A stretch of DNA of 64,000 nucleotides from Chitinophagaceae bacterium (GCA_004173355.1 SEAD01000003.1:21234-85233); one strand, 5' to 3'; positions 1 through 8,704 are shown, numbered from the stretch's first letter. Notes: generated by a model not told the origin, from the sequence alone. Program-made: numbers and translations.

Positions 1-234
1 GACAGGGGAACAGCGTGGCTGGATACAGGCACCTTTGACTCACTCAGTGACGCCAGTGAGTTTGTGCGTGTAATTGAAAAAAGGCAGGGCACCAAAATCG
101 GGTGTATTGAGGAGATTGCATACCTGAAAAAATTCATTACTGCCGACGAACTTCAGGTGCTGGCCTCACAGCTTGCCAAAAGTGGTTACGGCGCATATCT
201 GAAGGCGGTGCCGGGAAGGCAGTCAATACTTTAA
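1..234 (+). CDS. rmlA: Glucose-1-phosphate thymidylyltransferase RmlA, C-terminal fragment
   Basis: An open frame enters from the left edge and stops at 232-234 (TAA), giving the last 77 residues of a protein that begins upstream. The fragment has the features of the RmlA C-terminus: [13 protein letters not shown] (the sugar-binding WLDTGT loop), then [10 protein letters not shown] and a terminal GYGAYL. RmlA makes dTDP-glucose from glucose-1-phosphate and dTTP, the first step to dTDP-rhamnose and related sugars. It lies 11 bp before pseB on the same strand, so it probably belongs to the same polysaccharide operon. The N-terminal nucleotide-binding half is outside the window. Confidence 0.85.
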   Translation, partial: DRGTAWLDTGTFDSLSDASEFVRVIEKRQGTKIGCIEEIAYLKKFITADELQVLASQLAKSGYGAYLKAVPGRQSIL

Positions 235-245
235 TACTACAACCA

Positions 246-1271
246 ATGCTGGATTTAAATTCAAAAAGTATCCTTATTACCGGCGGAACCGGATCGCTCG
301 GGAAAGCGCTGACCAAAGAAATATTTTCGAAGTGGCCTGGTGTAAAGCGACTGGTTATCTACTCGCGGGACGAGCAGAAGCAATACCAGATGGCATTGCA
401 GTACCCTGAATCAAAATACGAAGCAATCCGTTATTTCATTGGCGACGTGCGGGATTATAATCGCCTTAAGCGCGCGTTTGAAAACATAGATTATGTTATT
501 CATGCAGCTGCAATGAAACATGTCCATATTGCGGAATACAACCCTGATGAGTGTGTGAAAACCAATATCGGTGGCGCTGAAAATGTAATCAGGGCCGCGA
601 TGGAAACAAAAGTGAAAAATGTGGTCGCATTGTCAACCGACAAAGCTTGTGCACCCATAAATCTTTACGGCGCTACCAAGCTTGCTTCCGATAAACTTTT
701 TATCGCAGCCAATAATATAAAAGGCGACCGGGACCTGAAGTATTCCGTAGTCCGCTATGGCAACGTAATGGGATCAAATGGATCGGTTATGCCTTTCTTT
801 CTTAAAAAAAGAAAAGAGGGTGTATTGCCTATCACTGATCCCAATATGACGCGATTTAATATTTCGCTGAGCGGGGGTGTTGAGATGGTGCTTCATGCAC
901 TCGATACAGCCTGGGGAGGCGAATTATTTGTTCCTAAAATCCCTTCTTACCGCATTACGGATGTTGCCAGTGCAATAGGACCCGATTGCAAACAGGAAAT
1001 CGTTGGTATCCGTCCCGGGGAAAAAGTACATGAGGAAATGATTACTGCATCGGACTCTTTTACAACATACGATCTCGGTAAGTATTATGTGATACTCCCT
1101 CAACAGCCTGTCTGGTCACTCCCGGACTTTATTAAGAACTTTTCTGCCGTCAAGGTAGCCACGGGCTTTAGCTATACCTCCGGCGAAAATAGCGAATGGC
1201 TGACCGTACCTGAACTTGCGAAGCTGGTAGCCGAACACGTTGAACAGGAGGACGCTGCCGGTAATAATTAA
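246..1271 (+). CDS. pseB: UDP-N-acetylglucosamine 4,6-dehydratase (inverting) PseB
   Basis: First enzyme of pseudaminic acid synthesis: it dehydrates UDP-GlcNAc and inverts C5, giving the 4-keto-6-deoxy-L-altrose type sugar. The 341-residue protein has the extended-SDR nucleotide-binding motif TGGTGSLG (residues 12-19), the family signature AAAMKHVHIAEYNP (87-100), and the catalytic set T131-D132-K133 with Y141 in YGATK. The D132/K133/Y141 spacing equals that of the Helicobacter enzyme. It is slightly longer than the usual ~330 residues because of a C-terminal tail. The start ATG lies 11 bp after the rmlA stop, and pseC follows after 9 bp. Identity rests on motifs plus seven neighbouring Pse genes. 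Confidence 0.93.
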   Translation: MLDLNSKSILITGGTGSLGKALTKEIFSKWPGVKRLVIYSRDEQKQYQMALQYPESKYEAIRYFIGDVRDYNRLKRAFENIDYVIHAAAMKHVHIAEYNPDECVKTNIGGAENVIRAAMETKVKNVVALSTDKACAPINLYGATKLASDKLFIAANNIKGDRDLKYSVVRYGNVMGSNGSVMPFFLKKRKEGVLPITDPNMTRFNISLSGGVEMVLHALDTAWGGELFVPKIPSYRITDVASAIGPDCKQEIVGIRPGEKVHEEMITASDSFTTYDLGKYYVILPQQPVWSLPDFIKNFSAVKVATGFSYTSGENSEWLTVPELAKLVAEHVEQEDAAGNN

Positions 1272-1280
1272 ATTTCAACC

Positions 1281-2420
1281 ATGAAAATCATCCCTTACGG
1301 CCGGCAGTCTATCGACGACAACGACATCCATGCGGTGACCGAAGTTTTACGGTCCGATTACCTGACACAGGGTCCGGCGATCCCGGCTTTTGAAAAAGCC
1401 TTCGCGGAATACATTGGTGCCCGTTATGCTGTGGCGGTATCCAATGGCACGGCCGCATTGCACCTGGCTGCAATGGCCAACAACCTCCAGCCGGGTGACA
1501 AAGTACTTACCACGCCGATCACATTCGCCGCATCTGCCAATTGTGCAAGATACTGCGGGGCGGAAGTGGTGTTTGCAGACATCGATCCTGTAACCTATAC
1601 CATTGACCTGGATAAGGTGCAGGAAGCATTTGAAAAGTATCCCGGGATAAAAGGCGTGGTACCGGTGGACTTCGCAGGATATGCTACAGACCTCGAAAAG
1701 TTGAAAGCAATTGCAGACAGGTATGGCGCCTGGATACTGGAAGATGCCTGCCATGCGCCCGGGGGATATTTTACAGACAGCCGGGGAAACAAGCAATTAT
1801 GTGGCAACGGCCAGTTTGCGGGACAAGCTATTTTTTCTTTCCACCCGGTGAAACACATTGCCACTGGTGAAGGTGGAATGATCACCACGAACGATAAATC
1901 TGTTTATGAGCGGCTGCTTATTCTCCGCACCCACGGTATAACCCGTGACCCGGAGCTCATGGATAAAAACGATGGTGGATGGTATATGGAGATGCGCGAA
2001 TTGGGGTATAATTACCGTATGCCGGATATCCTCGCAGCGCTCGGGGTGACGCAATTGAAAAAAGCGGAAGCGGGGCTTCTGCGGCGTTTTGAAATTGCTG
2101 AGCGTTACACCAGCGGACTGGCCGGCCTTCCGCTGACGTTACCGCAATATACGCCGGGCCATGCTTTCCATCTTTACGTCGTCCAGACAGAAAAACGGAA
2201 AGAACTGTATGATTATCTCCGGACACAGGGCATCTATGCGCAGGTCCACTATATCCCCGTACATCTGATGCCGTATTACCGGTCTTTTGGTTGGAAAGAG
2301 GGTGACTTCCCGGTTGCGGAAGCTTATTACCGGCAATGCCTGAGCCTTCCGATGTACCCCACGCTCACGGATGAGGAACAGCAATATGTAATTGAAAAAA
2401 TAAAATCTTTTTACGCATGA
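1281..2420 (+). CDS. pseC: UDP-4-amino-4,6-dideoxy-N-acetyl-beta-L-altrosamine transaminase PseC
   Basis: PLP-dependent aminotransferase of the DegT/DnrJ/EryC1 fold that aminates C4 of the PseB product. The 379-residue protein has the N-terminal YGRQSIDDNDIHAV segment and the FAEYIGARYAVAVSNGTAAL stretch. The presumed Schiff-base lysine is K191, in SFHPVKHIATGEGG. The NYRMPDILAALG segment of the family lies near residue 245. The length is normal for PseC. The last 4 bp overlap the start of the following methylase, implying translational coupling. A second, distinct DegT-type enzyme occurs at 19512, but the location next to pseB marks this one as PseC. Confidence 0.92.
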   Translation: MKIIPYGRQSIDDNDIHAVTEVLRSDYLTQGPAIPAFEKAFAEYIGARYAVAVSNGTAALHLAAMANNLQPGDKVLTTPITFAASANCARYCGAEVVFADIDPVTYTIDLDKVQEAFEKYPGIKGVVPVDFAGYATDLEKLKAIADRYGAWILEDACHAPGGYFTDSRGNKQLCGNGQFAGQAIFSFHPVKHIATGEGGMITTNDKSVYERLLILRTHGITRDPELMDKNDGGWYMEMRELGYNYRMPDILAALGVTQLKKAEAGLLRRFEIAERYTSGLAGLPLTLPQYTPGHAFHLYVVQTEKRKELYDYLRTQGIYAQVHYIPVHLMPYYRSFGWKEGDFPVAEAYYRQCLSLPMYPTLTDEEQQYVIEKIKSFYA

Positions 2421-3064
2421 AAAACACCAAACAGGAAGATTTCTGGAGTGAAAGCTTTGGCAAGGAATACAGTGACAGGAATTCATGGCAGACCGACAAT
2501 GAGTGGGATCAGTTTTACATAGAAAACTGGGGTAAAACGAAACTGGAAATAAATGACACAGTGCTTGCAGGTCTTCCCAGGGACATAAAAATCCTGGAAG
2601 TCGGTTGTAACATCGGGATGCAGCTGAAAGGTTTCCAGCGGATGGGTTTTAAGGAACTCTACGGAATCGAACTCCAGGCGTACGCCGTTGAAAAGGCAAA
2701 ACGCGTAACTGAAAATATAAACATCATCCAGGGATCGGGTTTTGACCTGCCATTCCGGGAAAATTATTTTGATCTCGTATGTACGAATGGTGTGCTGATC
2801 CATATAGCACCTGTAGATCATCATCGGATTATGGGGGAAATCCACCGGGTGTCAAAAAAATACATCATGGGCTGGGAATATTTCTCACCGAATGTCGTTG
2901 ATATAAACTACCGGGGAAATCCCGGGTACCTGTGGAAAGCGGATTTTGCGGGGATTTACCTGAACAGTTTTTCTGATCTCGGTGAAGTCAAACGCACAAA
3001 GTTCCCCTATCTCACTGAGAAGGATAAGGGCAATACGGATGAAATTTTCTTACTATCCAAGTAA
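2417..3064 (+). CDS. Pseudaminic acid biosynthesis-associated SAM methyltransferase
   Basis: A 215-residue class I SAM-dependent methyltransferase. The SAM loop EVGCNIG is at residues 61-67, an acidic residue ends strand 2 (YGIEL, E85), and LVCTNGVLIHI forms the motif IV/post-I region. The sequence resembles the small methylase family repeatedly found in pseudaminic acid loci, whose substrate is not known to me. Its ATG overlaps the pseC stop by 4 bp and the amidotransferase starts 5 bp after it, so it is part of the same cotranscribed block. The inferred role is methylation of the nonulosonic acid or its precursor, possibly of the amidino group or an O-substituent. The acceptor atom cannot be read from sequence. 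Confidence 0.75.
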   Translation: MKNTKQEDFWSESFGKEYSDRNSWQTDNEWDQFYIENWGKTKLEINDTVLAGLPRDIKILEVGCNIGMQLKGFQRMGFKELYGIELQAYAVEKAKRVTENINIIQGSGFDLPFRENYFDLVCTNGVLIHIAPVDHHRIMGEIHRVSKKYIMGWEYFSPNVVDINYRGNPGYLWKADFAGIYLNSFSDLGEVKRTKFPYLTEKDKGNTDEIFLLSK

Positions 3065-3069
3065 AATCT

Positions 3070-4212
3070 ATGCAGATAAAATATTGCACACGCTGCCTGT
3101 TCCCGGAAACCAAACCGGATCTTTTTTTTGATGAACAGGGCGTTTGTTCAGCCTGTGTTGCTGCGGAAGAAAAAACCCAGATCGACTGGGAGCAGCGTAG
3201 GAAGGATTTCTTTAAGATCATTGAACATTACAGGAGCAAGAACCCAACCGGCTATGATTGTATCGTCCCGGTGAGTGGCGGCAAGGACAGCACCTACCAG
3301 GCGTATTACATGAAAAAGGTGTGCGGGCTTAATCCGCTTTGTGTTTGTTTTGAAACAACGGCTGTGACCGAAATCGGACAGCACAACCTGGACAACCTCG
3401 CTGAGATGGGCATGGATGTAATCCATTTCAAGAAGAATGATGAGGTTTACCGTAAAATGGTGATTGAGTCATTCAAACGCGTTGGGGATGAGATGTGGCC
3501 CAACCATATAGGAATATTTACGATCCCTGTGATGTTTGCAGTGAAGTTTAATATTCCCCTGCTGATCTGGGGAGAAAACCCGCAACAGGAATACGGAGGT
3601 CCGCTTGAATCAATCCAGAATAAGGTTTTAAGCCGTCGCTGGCTTGAAGAATTCGGCGGATTGCTGGGCAACAGGATCCAGGATATGATTGGGGTTGACG
3701 GGATTACTGAAAAAGAACTTACCCCGTATTTTTATCCGTCTGACGAAGACATTGAACGTGTAGGTGTGACGGGACTTTTTCTTGGCCACTACTTTTTCTG
3801 GGATGCCAGGAAACAACTCGAGATTGTGAAAGAACATGGTTTCAGGGTCAGCGAAACACCGGTTGAAGGAACCTACACCAATTACGAAAACCTGGATGAA
3901 AAAATAGTCGGACTGCATGATTACCTCAAGTTTGTCAAATATGGTTTTGGTCGTGCGACTGATCATGCTTGTATAGATATCCGGAATAACAGGATTACCC
4001 GTGAAGAAGGGCTGGATCTGGTGAAAAAGTACGACGGCAAGTATCCGCATTATGCTGTGGAATCTTTTATAGAATATACGGGAATGTCAAAACAGGAGGT
4101 AGACGAAGTAATCGACTCTTATACCAATACCATTCTTTTTACACAGGATGAGACCGGCAGGTTTTTACGTGATTCGGACGGCAACCTCGTGCGCAATTTT
4201 GAAATAGCATGA
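3070..4212 (+). CDS. N-acetyl sugar amidotransferase (WbuX/PseA-like)
   Basis: A 380-residue ATP-pyrophosphatase-fold enzyme that converts an N-acetyl group of a nucleotide or free sugar to an acetamidino group, using ammonia from a partner glutaminase. Visible features are two N-terminal Cys pairs (C6/C9 and C26/C29, a likely zinc knuckle), the PP-loop PVSGGKDS at 67-74, and the conserved ENPQQEYGG segment. It is followed after 1 bp by hisH-like and hisF-like genes, the usual three-component arrangement (compare WbpG/HisH2/HisF2 of Pseudomonas O-antigens). Within a Pse cluster the inferred product is an amidino-pseudaminic acid, like the product of Campylobacter PseA. Which nitrogen is modified is inference. 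Confidence 0.88.
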   Translation: MQIKYCTRCLFPETKPDLFFDEQGVCSACVAAEEKTQIDWEQRRKDFFKIIEHYRSKNPTGYDCIVPVSGGKDSTYQAYYMKKVCGLNPLCVCFETTAVTEIGQHNLDNLAEMGMDVIHFKKNDEVYRKMVIESFKRVGDEMWPNHIGIFTIPVMFAVKFNIPLLIWGENPQQEYGGPLESIQNKVLSRRWLEEFGGLLGNRIQDMIGVDGITEKELTPYFYPSDEDIERVGVTGLFLGHYFFWDARKQLEIVKEHGFRVSETPVEGTYTNYENLDEKIVGLHDYLKFVKYGFGRATDHACIDIRNNRITREEGLDLVKKYDGKYPHYAVESFIEYTGMSKQEVDEVIDSYTNTILFTQDETGRFLRDSDGNLVRNFEIA

Positions 4213-4213
4213 T

Positions 4214-4822
4214 ATGGTTTCGATAATAGATTACGGCCTCGGCAATCTCGCTTCTGTACAGAAAGCCCTTAACAAGCTTTCCATCGGCAATGTAATTACC
4301 GATGATCACAGTGTTATCAGGAGCAGCAGGGCAATCCTCCTGCCCGGTGTTGGTTCCTTCCAGCAAGGCATGCAGAACCTGCGAAGCAAAGGACTGGACA
4401 GACTGCTGACCGAAGAAGTAATGGTAAATAAAAAAAAATTCCTGGGAATCTGTCTGGGTATGCAGCTGGTGGCTACCCACGGCACTGAACCGGTCGACTG
4501 TGAGGGACTTGGCTGGGTTACCGCTACGGTAAAAAAAATTGAGCGTAACACCATGCGAATTCCGCATCTTGGATGGAATGATACCAATTTCAGCGAACAG
4601 GCCTCTGCTGATCTTGGTGTCAGCACTGAAGGGACAAACTACTATTTTATCCATAGCTACCAGATGGTACCGGACAACCGTTCGCATATTATCGCTACGG
4701 CCGATTACGGAGGGGAGATTGTCGCAGGAATCCGGCACGACAATATTCTCGCATTCCAGTTCCACCCCGAAAAAAGCCAGGCCACCGGCCTGCATCTCCT
4801 TCAGCAATACCTGAGTAACTGA
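4214..4822 (+). CDS. HisH-like glutamine amidotransferase subunit for sugar amidination
   Basis: A 202-residue class I glutamine amidotransferase of the HisH family. The triad is visible: C80 in GICLGMQ, and H184 and E186 in FQFHPEKS. It hydrolyses glutamine and hands ammonia to a HisF-type barrel. It is not in a histidine operon: it sits 1 bp after the sugar amidotransferase and overlaps the HisF-like gene by 1 bp. The expected job is therefore ammonia supply for amidination, as for HisH2 in Pseudomonas O-antigen clusters. I give no symbol, to avoid confusion with the histidine-pathway gene that should lie elsewhere. Confidence 0.87.
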   Translation: MVSIIDYGLGNLASVQKALNKLSIGNVITDDHSVIRSSRAILLPGVGSFQQGMQNLRSKGLDRLLTEEVMVNKKKFLGICLGMQLVATHGTEPVDCEGLGWVTATVKKIERNTMRIPHLGWNDTNFSEQASADLGVSTEGTNYYFIHSYQMVPDNRSHIIATADYGGEIVAGIRHDNILAFQFHPEKSQATGLHLLQQYLSN

Positions 4823-5577
4823 TGTTAAAGGTCCGTGTTATCCCGATCCTGACATTTAACGGGTTCGGTCTGGTCAAAACAAAAAGGTTTTCTAATCCGA
4901 GAATGGTCGGGAATCCGGTCCAGGCTGCACGAGTATTCAATGCACGTGGCGTGGATGAACTCGCGTTCGTTGATATAATGGCAACAAGGCAGAAGCGGAA
5001 ACTTAACCTGAACCTCGTCAGGGATGTTATCAAGGAGTGTTTTATGCCTGTAAGTATTGGTGGAGGAGTGGAGACGATAGATGATATCAATAACCTCTTG
5101 CGGATTGGCGCAGATAAGGTGATTATAAAAACAAAAGCCCTTACGGATCCGGGTTTTATCCGGGAAGCTGTCCGTTTTTTCGGCAGTCAATGCATAAGCA
5201 TTGCGGCAGATGTGATTAACGGCGCTGAAGGGTATATGATACAAAATGAGCTGGGATTGTCTGTGCAGGCAACGGAATTCCTGAGAGAGGTAGAAGGGCT
5301 TGGGGCCGGTGAGGTGGTCCTGACGAGCGTGGATCACGACGGGATGATGGAGGGATTCGATACGGTGCTCGTCCGTACAATGCAGGCCATTACCAATGTG
5401 CCTGTAATTGCGGTGGGGGGTGCCGGAAAACCGGCCCACTTCTCCCAACTGCTTGCAGAAACAAATGTAGAAGCGGTAGGTGCCGCAAGCCTGTACCACT
5501 TTACGCAGTTCACCCCGCTGGACGTGAAAAAAGAACTTGCTGCCAATAACAAACCAGTTCGGCTGGATCTGCAATGA
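4822..5577 (+). CDS. HisF-like ammonia-channel subunit lacking the cyclase Asp11
   Basis: A 251-residue (beta/alpha)8 barrel of the HisF type. Conserved positions include D51 (FVDIMAT), the phosphate-binding SIGGGV (79-84) and D130 (IAADVING). However, the residue aligned with the essential catalytic Asp11 of imidazole glycerol phosphate synthase is Thr (VIPILTFNG, T11). The N-terminal loop has the GLVKT-type motif seen in sugar-locus HisF paralogues. I infer it no longer makes IGP but channels ammonia from the HisH-like partner to the amidotransferase. It overlaps hisH-like by 1 bp and pseF by 4 bp. The alternative, a functional histidine-pathway HisF, is unlikely given the lost Asp. Confidence 0.87.
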   Translation: MLKVRVIPILTFNGFGLVKTKRFSNPRMVGNPVQAARVFNARGVDELAFVDIMATRQKRKLNLNLVRDVIKECFMPVSIGGGVETIDDINNLLRIGADKVIIKTKALTDPGFIREAVRFFGSQCISIAADVINGAEGYMIQNELGLSVQATEFLREVEGLGAGEVVLTSVDHDGMMEGFDTVLVRTMQAITNVPVIAVGGAGKPAHFSQLLAETNVEAVGAASLYHFTQFTPLDVKKELAANNKPVRLDLQ

Positions 5578-6260
5578 GTGCAATAGCCATTATAACAGCA
5601 CGCGGGGGAAGTAAAAGGATTCCACGCAAGAATATCAGGCCATTCCTTGGCCGGCCCGTAATCCATTACCCGATTGCTGCGGCCCTGGAGTCGGGCTTGT
5701 TCGAATTAGTTATTGTTTCGACAGACGATCCGGAAATCGCAGCTGTAGCCGTGGCTGCCGGGGCTGAAGTACCATTCCTCCGGAGCGCGAAAAATTCGGA
5801 CGACTACGCTACTACCGCAGATGTCCTGAATGAAGTTCTTGAGTGGTATGGTTCTTCGGGGCGGAGTTTCACCAGCCTTTGCTGCATCTATCCTACCGCG
5901 CCGTTTGTAACAGCCGATAAGCTGAAGGTAGCATTTGAAATGATGACAGCGCGGGATGCAGACTCCGTTTTTCCGGTAGTGCAGCATAGTCACCCACTTT
6001 ACCGGTCACTACTGATAAAGGATGAATTGATCAGCCCGGCTTTTCCTGAATATGAAAACGTACGATCGCAGGACCTGCCTGCTACTTTTTACGATGCCGG
6101 ACAATATTACTGGTTGAATGCAGAACGGTTCACCCGGAGTGCTAAAATCTATACAGGCAATTCAGTTCCGCTGGTAGTGTCCGAAATGGAAGTCCAGGAC
6201 ATAGATAGTGAAGCAGACTGGATTATGGCTGAGTTGAAATACGGAATCCTCCATGGTTAA
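5574..6260 (+). CDS. pseF: Pseudaminic acid cytidylyltransferase PseF
   Basis: Activates pseudaminic acid with CTP to give CMP-Pse, the donor for glycosyltransferases. The 228-residue protein has the CMP-nonulosonate synthetase P-loop-like motif ARGGSKRIPRKN (9-20), STDDPEIA and YPTAPFV, and the family-typical DAGQYYWL segment. The length matches PseF (about 230). The ATG overlaps the HisF-like stop by 4 bp, and its own last 8 bp overlap the next gene. The neighbouring pseB/C/G/I genes separate it from NeuA or LegF, which it would otherwise resemble. Confidence 0.92.
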   Translation: MSAIAIITARGGSKRIPRKNIRPFLGRPVIHYPIAAALESGLFELVIVSTDDPEIAAVAVAAGAEVPFLRSAKNSDDYATTADVLNEVLEWYGSSGRSFTSLCCIYPTAPFVTADKLKVAFEMMTARDADSVFPVVQHSHPLYRSLLIKDELISPAFPEYENVRSQDLPATFYDAGQYYWLNAERFTRSAKIYTGNSVPLVVSEMEVQDIDSEADWIMAELKYGILHG

Positions 6261-7692
6261 GCCTGTAGTATTTTTCCGGGCGGATGGCAGCAACACCATG
6301 GGCCTGGGTCACATCACCCGCTGCAGCGCACTGGCGGAGATCCTTCGCGGAAGTTTCAGGACAATCCTGCTTACAGGTGCAGCCACACCAGTTCCGGTCA
6401 TTGATACCGTCAGGCAATCTTTCAACCGGATTGAGCAGGTTCCCGATTCGAACCTGACGGATGAGCTCGCGTTTGTTGCCGAAACTATCGGCGCTGGTAG
6501 TATAGTTGTGTTGGATGGATACCATTTCGGAACAGCTTATCAGCGGACGGTACGTCAGTCGGGTTGCCTGCTCGTATGTATAGATGATATCTGCCAGGGA
6601 TTTTTTGAAGCAGATGTGGTCATAAACACGTCGGGGCATGTCAGTCCTGCCGATTACCGGGCAGCATGGTTTACACGACTTTATCTCGGGCCTGCTTACA
6701 GGCTGCTCAGGAAGCCGTTCTGGCAGCCTGTAGATGCTAATAAGACTGTAGGGTCTGTGCTTATAAATTTCGGCGGAGCCGATCCCGGAAACCAGACGCT
6801 GAGGGCGCTTGAGCAATGTGTGGCAAGTGCGCCGGATCATTCTTACGAGATCGTCATTGGCGCCGCTTACCAGTTTAAGGAGGAACTATATCAGTCCATC
6901 CGTCTGCTGAAAGCAAATGTAAGAGTGCATGAGTCTATTAACGCACAGCAGGTTTACGATCTGATGGCTTCCTGCGAATTTGCCGTTACCGCACCCAGCA
7001 CTGTGTCATACGAGTACCTTACAACCGGTGGCAAACTCTTTCTCCAGGTGATTGCGGATAACCAGGTTGGAATGTTTGCATGGCTGGTCAGTAAAGGTTA
7101 TGCAAAGCCTTTTGATGTGTTCCCGGCCGGAACTTATGCCAGGCTGGAAGCTGGGTTTGTTGATGAATTAAGGAAGATATTTTCCCGGCTCGCAACGGAA
7201 CAAACTGTTCGGATCAGGGAGGTTTTACCCGGGGATGTCCACCTGACTTACGATTGGTATATGGATCAAGAAGTGCGCAGGCAATCTTATTCAGAAGAGA
7301 TAGCCGGATTTGACCAACATTCAGATTGGTTTGCGCGGAGAGTCCATCCCGGTCCAGCGGCTACCTGGTTTATCGCGATGCACGATGACGTGGCAATCGG
7401 CCAGGCGCGATTTGATATACAGGGCAAAATTGCAACCATCGGATACCTGGTCGATCAACAGGCAAGGGGTAACGGATTTGCTCCAATCATTATTAAAAAA
7501 GCAATTCAACGTTTAACAGAACTTAATTCTTATTTGTCGGAGGTACGGGGTTATGTGAAAAATCAAAACCATGTTTCAGGTAAAGCTTTCCTGAATCTTG
7601 GGTTCACCAGATCACCAACCACTGAGTATCCGGATTCGTCAGTATACGTTTTAAAAATAACACATGAAAACATTCCGCATAGGGGAATTTGA
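6253..7692 (+). CDS. pseG: PseG UDP-sugar hydrolase fused to a GNAT acetyltransferase (PseG-PseH)
   Basis: A 479-residue two-domain protein. Residues ~1-315 are PseG, a GT-B-fold enzyme that releases UDP from UDP-2,4-diacetamido-2,4,6-trideoxy-L-altrose; DGSNTMGLGHITRC (11-24) carries the catalytic His (H20) and the NFGGADPGN loop is present. Residues ~316-475 form a GNAT domain (VRIREVLPGDVHLT start, QQARGNGFAP acetyl-CoA loop near 403-412, VSGKAFLNLGF near the end). This matches PseH, the N-acetyltransferase acting just before PseG, and no separate pseH is seen. The fusion joins consecutive steps in one polypeptide. The reading frame is continuous with no sign of sequencing error. Confidence 0.9.
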   Translation: MVKPVVFFRADGSNTMGLGHITRCSALAEILRGSFRTILLTGAATPVPVIDTVRQSFNRIEQVPDSNLTDELAFVAETIGAGSIVVLDGYHFGTAYQRTVRQSGCLLVCIDDICQGFFEADVVINTSGHVSPADYRAAWFTRLYLGPAYRLLRKPFWQPVDANKTVGSVLINFGGADPGNQTLRALEQCVASAPDHSYEIVIGAAYQFKEELYQSIRLLKANVRVHESINAQQVYDLMASCEFAVTAPSTVSYEYLTTGGKLFLQVIADNQVGMFAWLVSKGYAKPFDVFPAGTYARLEAGFVDELRKIFSRLATEQTVRIREVLPGDVHLTYDWYMDQEVRRQSYSEEIAGFDQHSDWFARRVHPGPAATWFIAMHDDVAIGQARFDIQGKIATIGYLVDQQARGNGFAPIIIKKAIQRLTELNSYLSEVRGYVKNQNHVSGKAFLNLGFTRSPTTEYPDSSVYVLKITHENIPHRGI

Positions 7693-8704
7693 GATCAGCA
7701 AGGATTCCCGGCCATTCCTGATTGCTGAAATGTCAGGTAACCATAACCAGTCCCTCGACAGGGCACTTGCCATTGTTGATGCGGCTGCTGCCGCAGGTGC
7801 AGATGCTATCAAGCTCCAGACCTATACGGCTGAAACAATGACTATCCGGGGAGCGTATACGATCAATGACGAGCAAAGTCTCTGGAACGGAAAAGAATTA
7901 TTCGACCTTTACAGGGAAGCATATACACCATGGGAATGGCATCAGCCAATCTTTGAAAGGGCAAAGGAAAAAGGGATGCTGGCATTCAGTTCACCTTTCG
8001 ACGAAACGGCCGTTGACTTTCTCGAGACGCTCGATGTGCCATGTTACAAGATTGCTTCATTCGAAAATACGGACTGGCCATTGCTCAGGAAAGTGGCAGC
8101 AACTGGTAAACCGGTAATTATGTCTACGGGAGTGAGCAACCTGAACGATATTGATGAGTCGGTCCGGGTGCTCCGGCAGGCCGGGTGTAATGACCTTATC
8201 CTCCTCAAGTGCACCAGCACGTATCCTGCCACACCTGAGAATACAAATCTTACAACCATTCCCTATCTCGAACAGGTTTTCGATTGTATTGCCGGATTAT
8301 CCGATCATACCATGGGTATCGGCGCCTCAATCGCAGCCGTTGCCCTTGGGGCGAGGGTAATAGAAAAACACTTTACCCTGCGGAGGTCAGATGGGGGCGT
8401 AGACAGCGCGTTCAGTCTTGAGCCGGAAGAATTTGCATCGCTCGTTACGGAGTCCGGAAGGGCGTTCCAGGCCCTTGGTAAAGTGCAGCTTTCGGTGCAG
8501 CAGATTGAAACAAAAAGCAAGAAGTTCAAACGCTCTATCTACGCAAAGGAGGATATCCGGCCTGGCGAAAAATTTAGTCCGGCTAACCTTGCGGTCATTC
8601 GCCCGGGTGACGGCCTTGAGCCGAAGTATCTTGATTTGCTGGTTGGACGCGAATCAAAGTTTGCCATCCAAAAAGGCACTCCGATTACATGGGAAGTACT
8701 TTGA
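7664..8704 (+). CDS. pseI: Pseudaminic acid synthase PseI
   Basis: Condenses 2,4-diacetamido-2,4,6-trideoxy-L-altrose with phosphoenolpyruvate to give pseudaminic acid. The 346 residues comprise a NeuB-type TIM barrel (LIAEMSGNHNQS near 20-31, ADAIKLQTY, MSTGVSN, LSDHTMG) and a C-terminal SAF/antifreeze-like domain (about 290-346, starting RSIYAKEDIRPGE). The length is normal. The start overlaps the PseG-GNAT stop by 29 bp. That start is favoured because it gives the canonical N-terminus leading into the IAEMSGNHN motif. It completes the Pse pathway in the window. Confidence 0.93.
   Translation: MKTFRIGEFEISKDSRPFLIAEMSGNHNQSLDRALAIVDAAAAAGADAIKLQTYTAETMTIRGAYTINDEQSLWNGKELFDLYREAYTPWEWHQPIFERAKEKGMLAFSSPFDETAVDFLETLDVPCYKIASFENTDWPLLRKVAATGKPVIMSTGVSNLNDIDESVRVLRQAGCNDLILLKCTSTYPATPENTNLTTIPYLEQVFDCIAGLSDHTMGIGASIAAVALGARVIEKHFTLRRSDGGVDSAFSLEPEEFASLVTESGRAFQALGKVQLSVQQIETKSKKFKRSIYAKEDIRPGEKFSPANLAVIRPGDGLEPKYLDLLVGRESKFAIQKGTPITWEVL

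Noticed and set aside
4214..5577. HisH and HisF as histidine biosynthesis genes
   Set aside because: They lie in a Pse operon with the sugar amidotransferase, no other his gene is near, and HisF lacks Asp11.
4825..5583. A 252-codon open frame antisense to the whole HisF-like gene
   Set aside because: It mirrors the real gene, has no recognisable domain and would lie within a tightly overlapped operon on the other strand.
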